A stretch of DNA of 64,000 bases from Epiperipatus broadwayi (GCA_028023455.1 JAQFVV010012418.1:4275244-4339243); one strand, 5' to 3'. Shown: positions 1 through 13,323, numbered from the stretch's first letter. A program made the numbers and translations. Notes: generated by a model not told the origin, from the letters alone.

Positions 1-1090
1 TCAAAATATTATATCATACATTGAAAAAGAAATGTCAAGTGTACAAGCTGGATTCAGGAAAGGATCATTATTACTAATACATTTTAAATAATAGAAAAGA
101 TCATTAAATATGAAAAACAAATTCATATTTGTATTTATGTATTTGACTATTCCCATCATCTAATATTAAGTATTAAATGTCTTTAGAAAAATTAACCTGT
201 GTGCTAATTGAAAAATTTAAATAAAGTTAATTTTTCTAAAGACATTCAATACTTAATATTAGATGATGGAAATAGTCCAATATATAAATACAACTAAAAT
301 GCCATTATCATAAACCTTCAGAAAAAACACAGATTTATATTTGATTTATTGATTACATCAAAATCTTTGATTTAGTCAACAATCTTAAATTATGTAATGT
401 TATTAAGAAAATAGATTATCTGAAGATTTCATAGTTCTTTTCATATGGGATTAAAAGTTAAAAGATAAAATAGATTATGATTAAACATAGTGGTTTCACA
501 CTGGCAAAGGAATTTATCAGAACTCAATATTGTCAACCTACTTTTTCAATTTGCATACCTATTTAAACTTGTATAGTAAGATAAACCAAAGTGGATAAAT
601 ATAAAGTAGATTAAGAATTAATACATTAGAGAAAATTCATTTTAAAAAGCAAAGTAGATCAGTGTTAGCAAATATAAAAGTAATGGGAAAATATCATAAT
701 GCTCAAAGAGAAAAATAAAATGTTTTAGAGGAAGCTGTTATTTAATTTATACCCGAGAAACAGATTAGGAAAAACTGGATCATATAGCATAGAAACTAAT
801 ATAGAAAAAGTGAATGTTAAACTGAAAAAGAGACAATACTGATACCTTTAGATATGCAAATGAAATAATGTATATAGTTGAAAGCAGTGAGTAAGAAATT
901 CGAAGTATTATTATAGAACATTAATGTGAAGATTGCAATAATTATTTGATGGGGACTACAAAATTGGTAACAAAGATATAGAAGTAAAGGTTTCTACATC
1001 CTTCAAGCATTTATAAAAACAAAAAAACTTAAAAAGTCAGGATATTCATTGGACTAATAATGGACAGAATTGCAATGAAACACCTATAGA
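1..1090 (+). pseudogene. Decayed RTE/BovB-like LINE reverse transcriptase fragment
   Basis: Broken frames read like the fingers and palm of an RTE/BovB reverse transcriptase. Residues resembling VQAGFRKG occur near 37-65. A degraded FIDYxKAFD motif (FIDYIKIFDLVN) lies at about 340-385. A YADD-like catalytic motif, mutated to YANE, lies at about 850-867. Many stops and frameshifts make it non-functional, and the 5' part of the element lies outside the window. A palindromic MITE at 145-278 interrupts it between the fingers and palm blocks, so the MITE is younger than the LINE. The family assignment rests on motif wording I recognise; the exact clade is uncertain. Confidence 0.6.
145..278. mobile_element. 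Palindromic MITE inserted in the LINE
   Basis: Two 52-bp arms (145-196 and 226-278) are inverted copies with few mismatches, separated by about 29 bp. Outer ends are GACTATTCCCATCATC and its complement. The surrounding LINE reading resumes after it. No clear target-site duplication was identified, so the superfamily is unknown. Confidence 0.7.
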
Positions 1091-2939
1091 TTTTTAATTA
1101 TAAGAATATATAGTGATACATTGTTTCATCATTCTTATTATCTCTATTTTCCTATTTATTTTACTTATTTTACTTTTGAAACTAGCTCTATATAAACGTC
1201 TTTTTCCAACTCCATTGTTTCTTGAGATACCTTTTTATATGTTGAGTATTCAATTCATAGTGCTAATGTAATATTTCCCACATGGATAGTTTTTTTCTTA
1301 AACTTTAAAAGTATGTATAATATTCTTTGTTCTTCATCCTTTTTAAAGAATTAATTGAAGACTTGACAATACTTTAGTGAAGGCTTAGGCTTCATCATAG
1401 ATAGTAATAAATGCTTATTTTTGAGCTTCAGTTTATTACAAGCTCTTCTGCACATTCTCATATATTTCAGTTTCATCTCTTACTCTAATTTATTATTATT
1501 TTTATTTCTGTTTTTCAGTCAGTACATATTTTATTAAATAAAAGAAGAGGAAAAAATAATGAATTTGAAGTTGTTCCAAACATTCCTAAGATGGATGCTT
1601 CATTGATAAAAGATAACATTTCTGAATAGCTCCTATTCTATTTTGCATCACATTTTGTACGTATACAACATAAAGGAAATGATCGTGGAGTATTCTTGAT
1701 CTTGAAAGATCTTATTTTAAATTGGGTTGTAGTTTGCACAAAATCAATATCCATCAAAGATGGGGTTTTTTTTGGAAATAAGTGCTTAAAATTTTTTTTT
1801 ACTGTATATAAAATCTTGAATTTTAGATTTTAGAGATCTTTTAGTTATGTTTTATTATTTGTAAAATTAAATAAGATTTAGATTATTAAAAAACACATAT
1901 AAAAATCATTATGTATAATTACTATAATATTTAATTTACTTCACACACATTATGAAAATAATCTTTTGGAACTGTAAAATCTGATTTAAAACTGACATTT
2001 AAGTTATATTTTACATATATTTTATGGATAATAATTATTAAATTTGTTTAAATTTATAATTTTTAATGGTCTCCCAAAACTATGGTTTTTCCATATATAT
2101 ATATATGTATCTTTATACTTTTCCATCTCTTTGAAAAATGTTGGATCAAAGTATTTTAAAAAATAAAGATCAATACTGGTTAAGAGATGATGTTATAGTT
2201 GGTACAATTTTGATTTTCTGTTGATGTCTGTCAATGTTAAAATTGAACATGGAAAAAATAGTTAAAAAAGTATTGATGCTTTTGATCTATGATGCTGAAT
2301 GGCTTTTGAAAACATCATGGACAACAACAACATAAAACTAGGAGATAATTGGATTAGTCCTAAGCTATCATTAAAAGCAAAAATGATAAAGTTGAAATTA
2401 AAAGGTGTAATTCTAAAAAAAGTGGTGATGAATAAGAATGTTGCTAAACCTATTAACATTATAAAGAACATTCTTCTAAATGTTTTGAAAAATCAACCAG
2501 TTGATAGCATACCCTGGATAATATCACTAGAAAGCAAAGTTTATATTAGTATAGAACTTCTACACTAGGGATATGTTATAATTATTTTATAGTACTCTTC
2601 AATTTATAAATGGAATAAGAATTATAAACATAATGTTTGATTTGGTTAAATGGAAGAGGTGTTAGGTATGGGTAATTAATTCAATAATAATATCTGCCAA
2701 TATTTTGATAGAAAGTATTTTTAATAGATCTTTATAGGGAAATTGGGATTAATATATTAATAATATATTGCACATACAATTTATTAAGAAAAAAAATAGA
2801 GAAATAAATTAATTAGTAAGGATTGTTTCTAATAAAATTGCTGACATCTTTTAGTTTTACAGATAACTTTTCATTTTATTTTAGTTACTATATATTATAT
2901 ATTAAATTGAATATATATATATAAAATCATAATCATTTT
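1091..2939. other. AT-rich stretch, no supported gene
   Basis: Low-complexity AT-rich DNA with poly-T runs. A lysine-rich 89-codon plus-strand frame exists at 2299-2568 (MAFENIMDNN...), but it has no recognisable domain, no codon-bias support and no splice context, so I do not call it a gene. Confidence 0.5.
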
Positions 2940-3560
2940 CAATCATTGGATTAATACAAGCTGATGATCTCTTTAGCTTTAACCCATTTTCTCCAATCTC
3001 TAACATTTTTTCTTCACATAATACCAGTAGACTTCCTTATTTCATCTATCCATTTCATGTAATCTATTTAGTTATTTTATAATCTCTTGGAATTCACTTT
3101 AAGTCATTCTCTATTATCATCCCTTCTAGGAATATACCTATTCCAACTCTATTTCAATCTTTTAGTGATATCAATTATATCTATTTTTTACCTACACACT
3201 TGGCTTTTGATCCCTTCTTATTACTCCCAAATATATTTTTTTCATATCTTATTGAGTAGTCTTAAATCTCTGTATTGCTTTCTCTCAGGAGTTTATGTTT
3301 CAGATTCATAGATATGAACTAGTAAAACACTTCTATTAATTTTTTTTTTTGTTTTTCAAAAATTATAGTCCAATTTTCTTTTAATATTATTTCTACAATA
3401 AGCATATCATCCAAGTTTAATTCAATAAATTAATTTAATGCATTATGATTTCATATGTATTAATAAACTAATAAAAGTACTTATAGTTGTTAACTTCTAA
3501 TTCTTGATTATCATGCTTTATTTTTTCTTCTGAGAAAATACATTCAATATATATATTGTA
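2940..3560 (-). pseudogene. RTE-like LINE, C-terminal part of ORF (decayed)
   Basis: Read on the minus strand, this segment gives the C-terminal region typical of molluscan endonuclease-RT LINEs: an ESETWTP-like remnant, then DIIDITKRLKxSWN..IPRRDDN, then RWIDEIRKSTGIMxRKNVRDWRKW (here KWIDEIRKSTG) near 3000-3060. Stops and frameshifts are frequent. The same family occurs on the minus strand at 20.4-22.2 kb and on the plus strand at 9.9-15.1 kb. Its upstream RT palm piece appears to continue at 6240-6660 after an insertion. Confidence 0.6.
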
Positions 3561-6239
3561 ATCAGTTGGGTTACATGGCATAAAGCAACATAGTTGTTTG
3601 CACATACATACAGCCATATATATATAACATAAAGGAAAAGTAGAAATAACTGTAAAAGGTTATATAACACTGGATTTAAAACAAAAGTTTATTATAAATA
3701 AACATTTAAAAAGGTCTAAATAAATTATTATTATTATTCTAATTTTGAAATTTAAACACAAGCAGGGTTTATATTTGAAATCTTTTAATTAAAGCTTGTA
3801 TAAAATATCTATTTTTTAATTAATGCTTGTATGCATTTCTTTATCTAAATAAAAACATATAGATCCTATCTTTGGTAAAATTTCCAAAGTTGCTTTTGAA
3901 AGGATTAGTGATCTTTTTGAAAAGATAAAAAAAAAACTTCTTGATTAAATGTGTTTTATCACCCCAATCCAAGTCTATAAAACTGGGTGATAAAAAGATT
4001 ATTTTAGTCTGTATAGTAGTGTTTGAAAATGGAGTTGACTAATATAGTTTGGCTAATATTTTTGTAAGAGTTAACTGCAGTTTGTTGATAACTTTAGCAG
4101 GGAGTGGCAGCAAGTGGAGTTGGCTAATAGCTAGCTGCAGAACTAGCTGCAAAGGTGGCAGCAATTAACTGGCCAGAGAGATGGTTAGCAGAATTATGCA
4201 GAAAACTGCATGACAATATAAGAATGCAAGGAAGCATCTGCTCTCCAGTTTAAAGATAGAGTTTGAATTCATATGTAGGAAAATGACCCACTTCTTTGTG
4301 TTGAAATTCATAGCTACAGATGTTTGCTAAGAAGTCAGCTGCTTGCTGAAATCTATCAAATACAAGATAATTTGCTGGTCTGAAATATATCAAATCCTAG
4401 ACAGAAGGGAACTTATTGAATGCCACTGTACCTGATTATGCCTTTCCTGATGCTGACAATTACTTGGACTGGTCTCCATTAAGAGAAATCATCAGCTGCT
4501 GAAGGAGTAATTATATGTATGCTGACATATCTAAAGGCAGAGAAGCACAGATAAACATATATATACATCTGATGGTGAATAACATATATTAAATATGACA
4601 TTTTAAAAAAAACAAGTAAATAATTTTGCTTAAGTTAAATGTCTAAAAATAAAGATTTAATTGGTAGACATTGTTATATTTGTTTTTTCAAGAGAATAAG
4701 TGAAAAGTATTTAAAATCTATATTTTTAAATTTAAAAACATTTCTAATTATTCAATCAACAATAATCCAGTCAAGATTGACTTTTTTTGTAAAGGAAAAA
4801 ACAACAACTTATAAACTGATATTTTTTTTTAAAAAAAGAAAGAAAAGAAACTGTAATCATTAAAGACAGAATTTGATAACTAATTTTAAATTATATTTGT
4901 AGTTTATTGATACACATGTGTATGTGTGAATTTAATGTATTTTAACTAAGGAATTAACTATAAAAATATAATATTATTATTGTAACAAATTAGAGTAGGT
5001 AAACATCAGTGTGTGTATACACACATATATGTAAAATTTTAATCATTTATTGTATTTTATATGATTTAAATATGTATAGGAATTATACTGCACATGTCTG
5101 TGCATATATCAATGAGTGCCAAATAGACACATAAATTTTAATATTTTTTTGACAATTCAAATGTTTTCATGTAATAGTAAAACATGTGGGGTTGTACACA
5201 TATGTGTGTGTTATATGTAAACCACCATATAGTAACTTGAATTTTGTATATTAATCATGTAAACCATAATGTAATGATTTTTTTATAGTATGTTAATCAA
5301 AATTAGAAGTTATTAAGACCTTAATTTCATTAATATTTTTATTGTTGTTAATAAACTTGAATTCAATTGTTAAAAATTGTATTGCATCGTCTCCTTAGTC
5401 ATCATAACAGTACTTGAGCTTGGGTTCTTCTGAGCTAGATTCATTCATAATGGCCTGATATATGAAAGGGAAATGTATATTTAGTGCAAGGGCATTCAGT
5501 TGGCAAGGGTCCTGTTTTGGTGTGAAGAGTATATTCTTCAAAGCCCATGCACTACATTTTATTTATTTTAATCTATTAGAAATTATGCTTATAATTGGCC
5601 AGTACATTAAAGCTACTAAGTGGCCAGAACATTGATAATGATCATCATGTTTTAATACCCCAGTGTTATTATTTAGATTTTTTTGTTTATGTATTCTGAT
5701 GGATTAGCACTTAAGTTGTGAATCCAAGTTAATGGTTTAAATAATCTGCCACAAGCTGTCAATGGCTAAATAGTTAGTCTGGTCTGCAGAAGACCCATTT
5801 CCAATCCAGTCACTAGATTGACTGTTGATTTATATTTTTTATCATTCAAATTCAGTCACAAGATTGACTGCTGATGTAGTTTGATTGATGGATCATTCAT
5901 GATGATGGATGGTTATTTCTTTTGGTTAATGCTGGTGGATTTATAATTATAATTATAGTTGTTTTAAGGAACTAGCTGGCTGATCTCACTGAGATTTTAT
6001 GATTTTTCATGCTCTTAGGATATATAACATTTCTTATATATTTTTTGGATTTTAACATTACTTAATATCTTCTCACTTTAATATTTCAATATCTAACTTT
6101 ATTACTTTAAAATATTTTATCTCATTATTACTTTAAAATATTTTATCTCATTATTTACAATTGAAATTATATAAAATATTTTGTACTTGGGGTTGATGAC
6201 AATATTTCCATCACCCCAGGTAGGATTCATTTCACTCCA
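3561..6239. other. 2.7-kb segment that splits a minus-strand LINE; nature unknown
   Basis: It lies between two pieces of one LINE, so it is probably one or more inserted elements. It holds a hairpin at 3957-3993 (TATCACCC...GGGTGATA), a less AT-rich block at about 4013-4540 with repeated GCAG/CTGC words, a second such block at 5390-5560, and a short tandem duplication of CAGTCACTAGATTGACTG-type sequence at 5799-5866. No protein-coding homology was recognised. A solo LTR is possible for the 4.0-4.5 kb block. Confidence 0.35.
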
Positions 6240-6660
6240 TCCCAATACAATATATTTTTAGCATTTATCTTTAGTAGTGTTTTCTTTTATTTTACAAAAT
6301 ATTGGAAAGATCTGAAGCATTATTTTTAAAAATAATCACATCTTCAGAAAATTCTAAATGACTTAAATAATCTCCCTATATTTTTATTCTTCTAAACTTA
6401 TCATTTTAATCACCAAAATATTATTTTTGAAATTGCTATAAAAAGACCTATTAATCTTTTTATTGTTACCAGATAATTTATTCCCACAATTGTTGCATTT
6501 GATACATATTTTTCAGAATATGGCAATATTCTGAGTATATATATTTTGATGATCCAAAACTTTAATCATGGTGGAATTGTTTATAAAATCAAGTGCCCTT
6601 TTATAATTTACAAATATAAGCATAATTATTTTTATATAAGAAAATAACTAATAATAATAT
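6240..6660 (-). pseudogene. RTE-like LINE, RT palm remnant
   Basis: This is colinear with the minus-strand LINE segment at 21160-21490: the same succession of blocks occurs, including the shared words ATATTTTTCAGAATATG and CAAAACTTTAATCA/CAATGCTTTAATCA. It represents the RT palm/thumb zone of the LINE whose C-terminal part is at 2940-3560. It is heavily mutated with no open frame. Confidence 0.5.
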
Positions 6661-7019
6661 ATGTAAACAAACCTAAGTGATGTAAATTCTTTAAGGAATG
6701 TCTAGTCACAATGTAGACATAATTTGATGGTTTATATTATATATAATATCTGAATGAATATAACTTATGCTAAGAGAAGTTTACATTGATTCAGTTTGTT
6801 TACAATTATATATAATAGTAACAGAAGTAGAATTTTTTTTATCTAAAGGTAAAGTTTAAAATTTAAAGAAGAAATACACAAAGAAGTGAAGTTCAGATAA
6901 TAAGTAGTTTACAATGCTTATTGATATAAATATAATATGTTTAAGATTTTTTTTAAAAAAAAAGTCATATTACGTACTAAGAGAAAAAATAATAAAAAGA
7001 AAGTTTTCATTTTTTTTAA
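6661..7019. other. AT-rich spacer, nothing recognised
   Basis: AT-rich sequence with short poly-A/T runs ahead of the LINE copy A boundary. No gene or structured element seen. Confidence 0.5.
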
Positions 7020-7379
7020 GGCTAAATAAAAGTGATCCTGTTCAACGGTACATTTCTTTTATCAAGATTCTGTCATTTAATATAAATCATACTACCCAAA
7101 CCACACCACCACCCTCAAGACTCCTGACTCTGGCCGATGAGTTACATAAAAGAATCACCATGTGTAAATCTGCTCCAGATTCCTATGCACATATAAAAAG
7201 ACTACAATGACACCTGCAATGCTCTAAAAGAGTACCTTGCCATAAAAAAGAAAAAAATCTGTCTAACAAAACAACACACCTGGACATGAGGGTATATTAG
7301 ATGGGCTCTGGGATATCCTTCTGCTGTCAGAGTTCCACAAACACTTGAAACCAATGGTGTTACCAAAGCCGGACACAAT

Positions 7380-8450
7380 ATGATAGAGCCAATATACAAA
7401 TACTTCAAACAAAAGCTGCAGTTACATTGTGCCTTCACACCATCTGAAGATCTATTTGGCCAACCAGAGTTAGATAAACCTTTCCATGCTACTGATTTCT
7501 TGCTGAAGCTAACTGCAATTCCAAACTCTTGTCATCCAGGGCCACATGGAATCCCCAAATTCTTATTTTCACATCTCAGTCAGTTTACCACCACATATCT
7601 ATGTGATTTAGCAAATTATCTATCACAAAGGCTGTTTAACATAAAAGATCTATATTCAATCTCCTTAGTTCCATTCATCAAAAATCAAGTTTTAATATCC
7701 AATCTAGCTAATCTGCGACCAATCTCCATGAGCCCCCTTGGTATTAAAATTCTGGAAAAGGTGCTAAAAGATAAAATCGAACCATATCTCCTCCCTCTAT
7801 TATCACCAATGCAACATGCAAAAAAAAGCTCCTCAACAGGCCAAGCTGCCCTCATTTTCAAAACCATTGTAAACTCAGTTAGAGAGCAGAAAAAGTATGC
7901 TTCCATGGCTGTTCAAATTGGCATTGAGGCTGCTTTTGACTCAGTCCCTATTGAAATTTTAATTGAAACACTTGCAGACACCAAAATACCATGCAATCTC
8001 TTATACCTACTAACCAATATACTCCTTAGTCATGAAATTCATATTACAATTAATGGTAGAACATCACCTTCTTTCTCTCCCCACCAATCCATACCTCAAG
8101 GATCTCCACTCAGTTCATTATTATTTATGTTCTACATTAACCCTCTCATAAACAAAATACAACAAAAATTACAAGGAATCCAAATTCCATACACTGGATA
8201 ATATGTACCATGTATTGCATACATGGATGATTTTACTGTTTTTCTTACATCCAAAAAACAACTACCTACTCTGGAAAAAATACTTAATGAATACACCCTC
8301 AAATATAAACTCAAAATCAATATTAACAAAACATCAGCTTGGTCTCTTTACACTGGCAAGATAAATACACAAGTTTATCATGGGAAACCAACTAATTTCC
8401 TTGGTTTTCCTTTCTACCTAGGGCCCTCTGCAATGAGACAAAACATCTAA
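7380..8450 (+). pseudogene. LINE reverse transcriptase domain (copy A)
   Basis: One frame runs through the RT core with a single TAA at 8199-8201. Motifs in order: PGPHGIPKFLFSHL (about 7530-7575), LRPISMSPLGIKILEKV (7712-7765), SSSTGQAALIFKT (7830-7866), AFDSVPIEIL (7932-7961, catalytic Asp), IPQGSPLSSLLFMFYI (8090-8140), and YMDDFTVFL (8220-8246, the catalytic YxDD box, intact). The order is that of non-LTR retrotransposon RTs, which copy element RNA by target-primed reverse transcription. The closing stop at 8448 truncates the thumb. Clade is probably in the I/R1/L1-like range because the endonuclease in copy B is APE-type and a zinc knuckle follows. Confidence 0.85.
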
Positions 8451-8782
8451 AAAAAACTGAAAGATGATGCTGAATGTACAAACACTTCTCTCTCCAAAAC
8501 CTACCTTTCACTATATGCAAAAGTATGCCTATTCAATCAGCTTGTAACTACAAAAATAACCTATTACTCACCAATCATAAATTTCACTAAATCTTTCACA
8601 TCGTCCATTTACTCACTCTGCAGCAAGCTATTATGGCGCAGAAAAGTAGTCTCCATCTCTGTAAAACAACTTAGTCTTCCAACAATTAGAAATGGATTAG
8701 GTCTTCACTCCATACAAATTTTTCACAAACAAAAAAGTATTAATCTCCTAGCTGCACTGATAAGAAGTTTTCCAGCCCTTGA

Positions 8783-9193
8783 ATGCATTCTTCAAATAAC
8801 ACCCACAGACCGACCACCACCTTCACACAGATATTTGTCTTTGCTTGTAAACCAACTTCAAAGCATTTATCATCAAGTGTTTTTTTGGGTGTTGGTAGAT
8901 ACACCTATTGGACTATTTATAATATGCTATACCCAGACATAACAACATATCCTCACTCACCCATGCTAAACGTGAACAATAGTCTTTTGATGCAGCGATT
9001 TAAAAAGTGGTCAATGGAACCCAAATTTTTTGACTTTCTTTTAAAGGTAAATCTTCATGCTCTACCTACCTCCTATTTCCTTAAATACTGCAGATTTTAC
9101 AACAAAATTGATGCTGTTTGTTCCCTGTGCCACAGGGAAGAAGAAACACAACAGCACCTATTTCGCACCTGCATAGGTTTTACAAATACCTGA
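8783..9193 (+). pseudogene. LINE C-terminal domain with CCHC zinc knuckle (copy A)
   Basis: A 136-codon frame, shifted relative to the RT frame, carries a zf-RVT-type knuckle CSLCHREEETQQHLFRTC (9118-9171), C-x2-C-x8-H-x4-C, as found at the C terminus of many APE-type LINE ORF2 proteins. Upstream residues such as PTDRPPPSHRYLSLLVNQLQ are read in another frame near 8801-8860, showing at least one frameshift. The degraded counterpart in copy B is at about 37.75-37.91 kb. No function is retained. Confidence 0.75.
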
Positions 9194-9690
9194 GAAATTA
9201 TGATTAACACATATAGACAAAATAATATCACACTTGATAACCTATTTGAGGTACTCAGTAAAGGCTCAATACCAGCAGCTCGTGCGGCAATTTTTTGTTT
9301 ATAGTTTCTGGTGCACCAGATGTACTTTCTGCCTTGGAGACAATACCACAAAGCACCCAGCCACATTCTCAAAGAAGCTTGAACAATTAAAGGCCAGAGA
9401 TGGCAAAATTGCACACCCAGATATATTTGCTGCTACATGGTCACTATTAAAAACCTGAAACAAAACATAACCTAAAAAACAAATTATGACTTTTCTGTAA
9501 CAAGAACAACTATTTTGTTGTTGTTTGTTTAACATGTCCCTTTCTTTAATTATTCTTTCTGTTTGCTCTAAAGCTAATGTAGTTTTAAACCAGGTATTTT
9601 CAACAATGTAACTTTGGTTAACAACAAATTCATGTAATCTAATTCATACAATAAAGTATATTATTGAAAAAAAAAATAAAAAAATAAAAG

Positions 9691-9879
9691 TGACAAAAAG
9701 GTTAGGAATGAGGACAATTTTTTTTTAAAGAAAGACATAAAAAAATAAATAAAATGTGTCTAATAGTAAAAATAATGTATATAAACATAATATGACTATT
9801 ATTTTTTTGACAGATAACTGAAAAAAAATGCTACTTTGCATTGCATATTTGTCTTTGATAATATTAATATTAAATTATA
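9691..9879. other. AT-rich spacer
   Basis: A/T-rich sequence following the LINE tail; nothing recognised. Confidence 0.4.
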
Positions 9880-11758
9880 TACTTCAATACGTAGTTGCAA
9901 AAAGTTTACTGATAATTGAAAGGAGATTCTTTGGTTTTTCTTTGTGATATTAAAGGTACTGAGCAGGGTAAATTTGTTCTTGTCATTATAGCTTTGTGAT
10001 TATTCATATGGATGAGGACATGAACGAGTTTCCCACCAGCATGCACCAGATAGCATAACAAATTTATTAGCTTTTTATCTCTTAGTTTATAGCCATGAAA
10101 TATAATTATCTTCTGATGTGCTAATTGTTTTTAATTGAAACATTATTTGAGTTTTTATGAAGGCAGGATGAATGTATTTGGGAATCTATTTTTTAATATT
10201 TAGAATCACAACAGACAAAAACTAAACTTATGACTTTTATTGCCAGGATGATGTAAAGTCATCAACCAAGACAGTGATTTATGGCTGAATACAGAAAGCA
10301 CTAATAATCCCTTAATTGTGAACCAAGACTGACATTTAATAGTCACGTTTTATTTAAATATCTACAACTATAGAACAATTTCAAGTGAGGGAAGATTGCA
10401 TTATTGCATGAACTGGAAGAACTATCTAATATTAAATGAGACATTAAATGACTTAGTACAGTCAGAGGAAAAGGTAAAGTAGTAATCCATTTGAAAAGTT
10501 GACACATATATTACTACAAAGGCATACATATTGGAAGCACAAGTGGAATAGCATTTTATTATAAATAAAAAAAATAGCAAAGCAATTGTGTGGTGATATA
10601 TCAGACAGGGTGATAACATTAGTATTACAAAGTAGTAGAAGATATCACACAATACTATTCTTTTCAATTCTTGAGATGATAAATTAATACATATTTGTCA
10701 TCCAATTTCTGATAAGTATAAATGTACTATGTATTTTTTTTATTCTTCTGAACTATCAAATATAGATAATTCTGATTATAATAAAAAATAAATTTTTATT
10801 TATATGTATTAAATACTTTTGATGATATCAAACATTATTTACAAATTATTATGAAAATTTAATGCTAGCATTGAAAAGTGATTGAATGATGAAATTCTGG
10901 AGGTAACTTTGGTTATAGTGAGATAAATGAGAGAAGATCTAGATGCATGGAATTTTCAGAAAAAAAAAAATTGTATATTATGAATTCTTTTCAGAGAAAA
11001 ATCTTAAAAAGAAGTGGATATGGAAACATTCTAGTTAAGCTACAGCAGAATTAAATTATCTTTTGACCAACAGAAAATATTTCAAGATTCTAATGTTTTT
11101 AATAAATTCAACATTAAAAGTAGCCATCAATTAATGAGATATAAAGACATATTACTGCAAACCTAGAGAAACAAAAACTGTTAAACAGAATAGTATTAAC
11201 AGTTGATATTTCTAACTTTGAGAAACATTCTAAATTAGAACTTATTATGGTTCAAAATTAACTGAGATCTGTAAAAAGATTCTCTACTAAAAATGTTAAC
11301 AGAAATAGCTGATCAAAAAATCAGCAATATATTAGTAAATTTTCAACTGAGACTAGTGAATATCTTCTTTAAAATGGCATGAAAAAGAATTACTAAAATA
11401 AGAAAATATAACAGAATTAACAAGAAATGCTATAGAAAAGAATAACAGTTTCAAAAGTATAAACAAGTTAGTATTGGAAGAAATTCGTTTTAGCAATAAG
11501 AAGAAAATATGGAATTATTACTAAAAAAAGAGATGCTTATCATGAAATGTATGGGAAGGTTCTTCAAAGGATTATATAATAATAAATAACAAGAAAACAA
11601 AGAAATCACCACAATTAGCAGATCTTCTGAATTACTAAATCGAAATGAAGAATGCAACTAAATCTCTGAAGAAATGAGAAGCTCAGGTAATGATGGAATT
11701 ATTACTGATATCTTAAAAAAAGCAGGTGAAGAAATAAAAAAAATTTACATGGCTATCA
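9880..11758 (+). pseudogene. RTE-like LINE: 5' region, endonuclease and linker (decayed)
   Basis: The plus strand reads like the APE endonuclease of RTE-type LINEs. A GxFGYSEINERRSR block near 10900-10945 matches the GKFGxGxxNERGxRL motif. An ELNYLLTNRKYFK block near 11050-11085 matches the xIDYIxxxR motif. A GNDGIITDILKKAGEEIKK block (11681-11740) matches the start of the RT. All frames are broken. About 1.5 kb of it aligns by eye with a second copy at 49.2-50.8 kb (shared words such as ATTGGAAGCACAA and CATTTGAAAAGT). The LINE continues at 13913 after a 2.15-kb insertion. Confidence 0.65.
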
Positions 11759-12196
11759 CAGTGGTGCACAAACCATGGTTTGTGATCTCTCAGAGGGTTG
11801 CATAAAATTTGTTGGAGATTGCAAAATTGTTAGGAAACTGTTAAATTTTGAATAATCATAAGTTTTTTTTTTGAAAGAATTGAATATTTTTTTAAATAGA
11901 TAAAAATCACATGAAAATGAATTGTTTTCGTATATATCTTTTTTTTATTTTAATAATAAGTATATGATTTTTTCCAAAAATTTTATTTCACATACAATTT
12001 GAAATATTAGAAAACAAAAATTTGTATATTAATTAAAGCTGCTATCATTTTATTATAAATATCTTTACATACTCATATTTAAAATTTAGGTATGGTAAAA
12101 CCAAAGAGGGGGTTGTGTCAAATTTTCATTTGAGGAAGGGGGTCACCTGTGTAAAAAGATAAACAAAGAATGGGTCTTGTCAGCTGTGTACCATTG
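11759..12196. mobile_element. hAT-like non-autonomous element, copy 1
   Basis: The left end CAGTGGTGCACAAACCATGG and the right end, read on the minus strand, CAATGGTACACAGCTGAC are imperfect terminal inverted repeats of hAT style. The interior (ACATACAATTTG, CATTTTATTATAAATAT) is shared in the same orientation with the element at 13324-13912. No convincing 8-bp target duplication was found. No transposase remains. Confidence 0.5.
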
Positions 12197-13323
12197 ATTT
12201 AGACCTTTGGTATGTACTTTTCCAACAGTTTTCCTATTAAGTCACATACTTTATCAACTTACTATTCACTTTAGAAGTAATAGTAGTTGCCAGATGATAC
12301 TGCTTAATAAATGTATTTCCTTTGTTATCCTAATTAATATTGCCAACTAGTTTCAAGATTATGACTTTTATCAATGAATAACTTTAGATCTTGAAACAGT
12401 ATATCTGCACTTTTAGGATCTAACGCACCTTCCTTCCAGTTGCTATCATTTATCTCTTTTTTATATTATCAGGCTATTCATTCAAACTGAAAAACATATA
12501 CAGTATATGTTTTCAATTAAAGCTAACTAGTACTTTATAGTCATATAGACATGAAACAAACTCAGTTTCTATATATTTATGCTGTCTTTAGTTTTGTAAT
12601 AACTATAATCACTTCTGTCCTGAGACCAGTATTTGGTATAAACAAATAAAATGTCATCTGACTCCAGCTTTCATATTGTTTTGGCATCATATCTTTTTTG
12701 TAAGTTTTAATAAGTAATAATAAATGCCAGATAATAGAAAATAAATTTATATCTTGTGCTGACTTGTCCAATATCCTCAGATTAGTTTCAAGTTTATGGC
12801 TTTCATCGATTATTAGTTACTAAAATTTACAATGAATGACATAGAGATGAAGAAAAAGTATACTGCTAAAATCACAATATGTAAAATGGAATCAAATGAT
12901 ATTTTTGTTTTATTCCAAAATTGGTCAAGGATAGAAGTATCTAGTAAAAAACTAAGGATACCATAATATACTGAAACTGAATTGATTTCAGATATATGTG
13001 ACTATATTAGCTAGTTGGCGTAGATTGAAAATATTTATATACTTTTTGGTTTGAAATGATAGCTTAATCATAAAAAGGAAAGAAAAATTATTGGAGCTGG
13101 AAAGAAGGGTCATTAAATCTTAAATGTATAGGTGCACTATTTCAAGATCCAAAGCTCCTCATTGAAATTCATCAGGTTAAAACTAATTTGGAAATATTAA
13201 ATAAAACAGCAGAAGAAAGATATTTGTTAAGCTTTATCATGGCATGTACTATTATTTACTAAGTGGCATAGAACTAATGATGCTGCTAACAACAATATGT
13301 AAGTTGGAATCATGTGATAGAGC
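12197..13323. other. 1.1-kb segment between the two hAT-like copies
   Basis: Contains fragments resembling the arm of the fold-back MITE family of this window (CCTCAGATTAGTTTCAAG near 12774, AGATCCAAAGCTCCTC near 13145) and otherwise AT-rich DNA. Together with the flanking hAT-like copies it fills the gap in the host LINE. A 64-codon minus-strand frame at 12577-12771 has no recognisable domain. Confidence 0.4.

Larger units (their letters stand above)
7020..9690 (+). mobile_element. APE-type LINE, copy A, 5'-truncated
   Basis: The element is read from about 7020 to an A-rich tail at 9668-9690, preceded by ATAAAGTATATTATTG. It contains the linker, reverse transcriptase and C-terminal zinc-knuckle region but lacks the endonuclease seen in copy B at 35 kb. 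Sequence is markedly less AT-rich than the flanks and is colinear with copy B from the LADELHKRI-like block (7125) onward. The frame is broken by a stop at 8199 and by frameshifts after 8450, so it is inactive. Copy A is much better preserved than the RTE-like LINEs nearby. Confidence 0.85.

Noticed and set aside
2299-2568. 89-codon lysine-rich plus-strand frame
   Set aside because: No domain, no splice or regulatory context; length is within chance expectation for this window.
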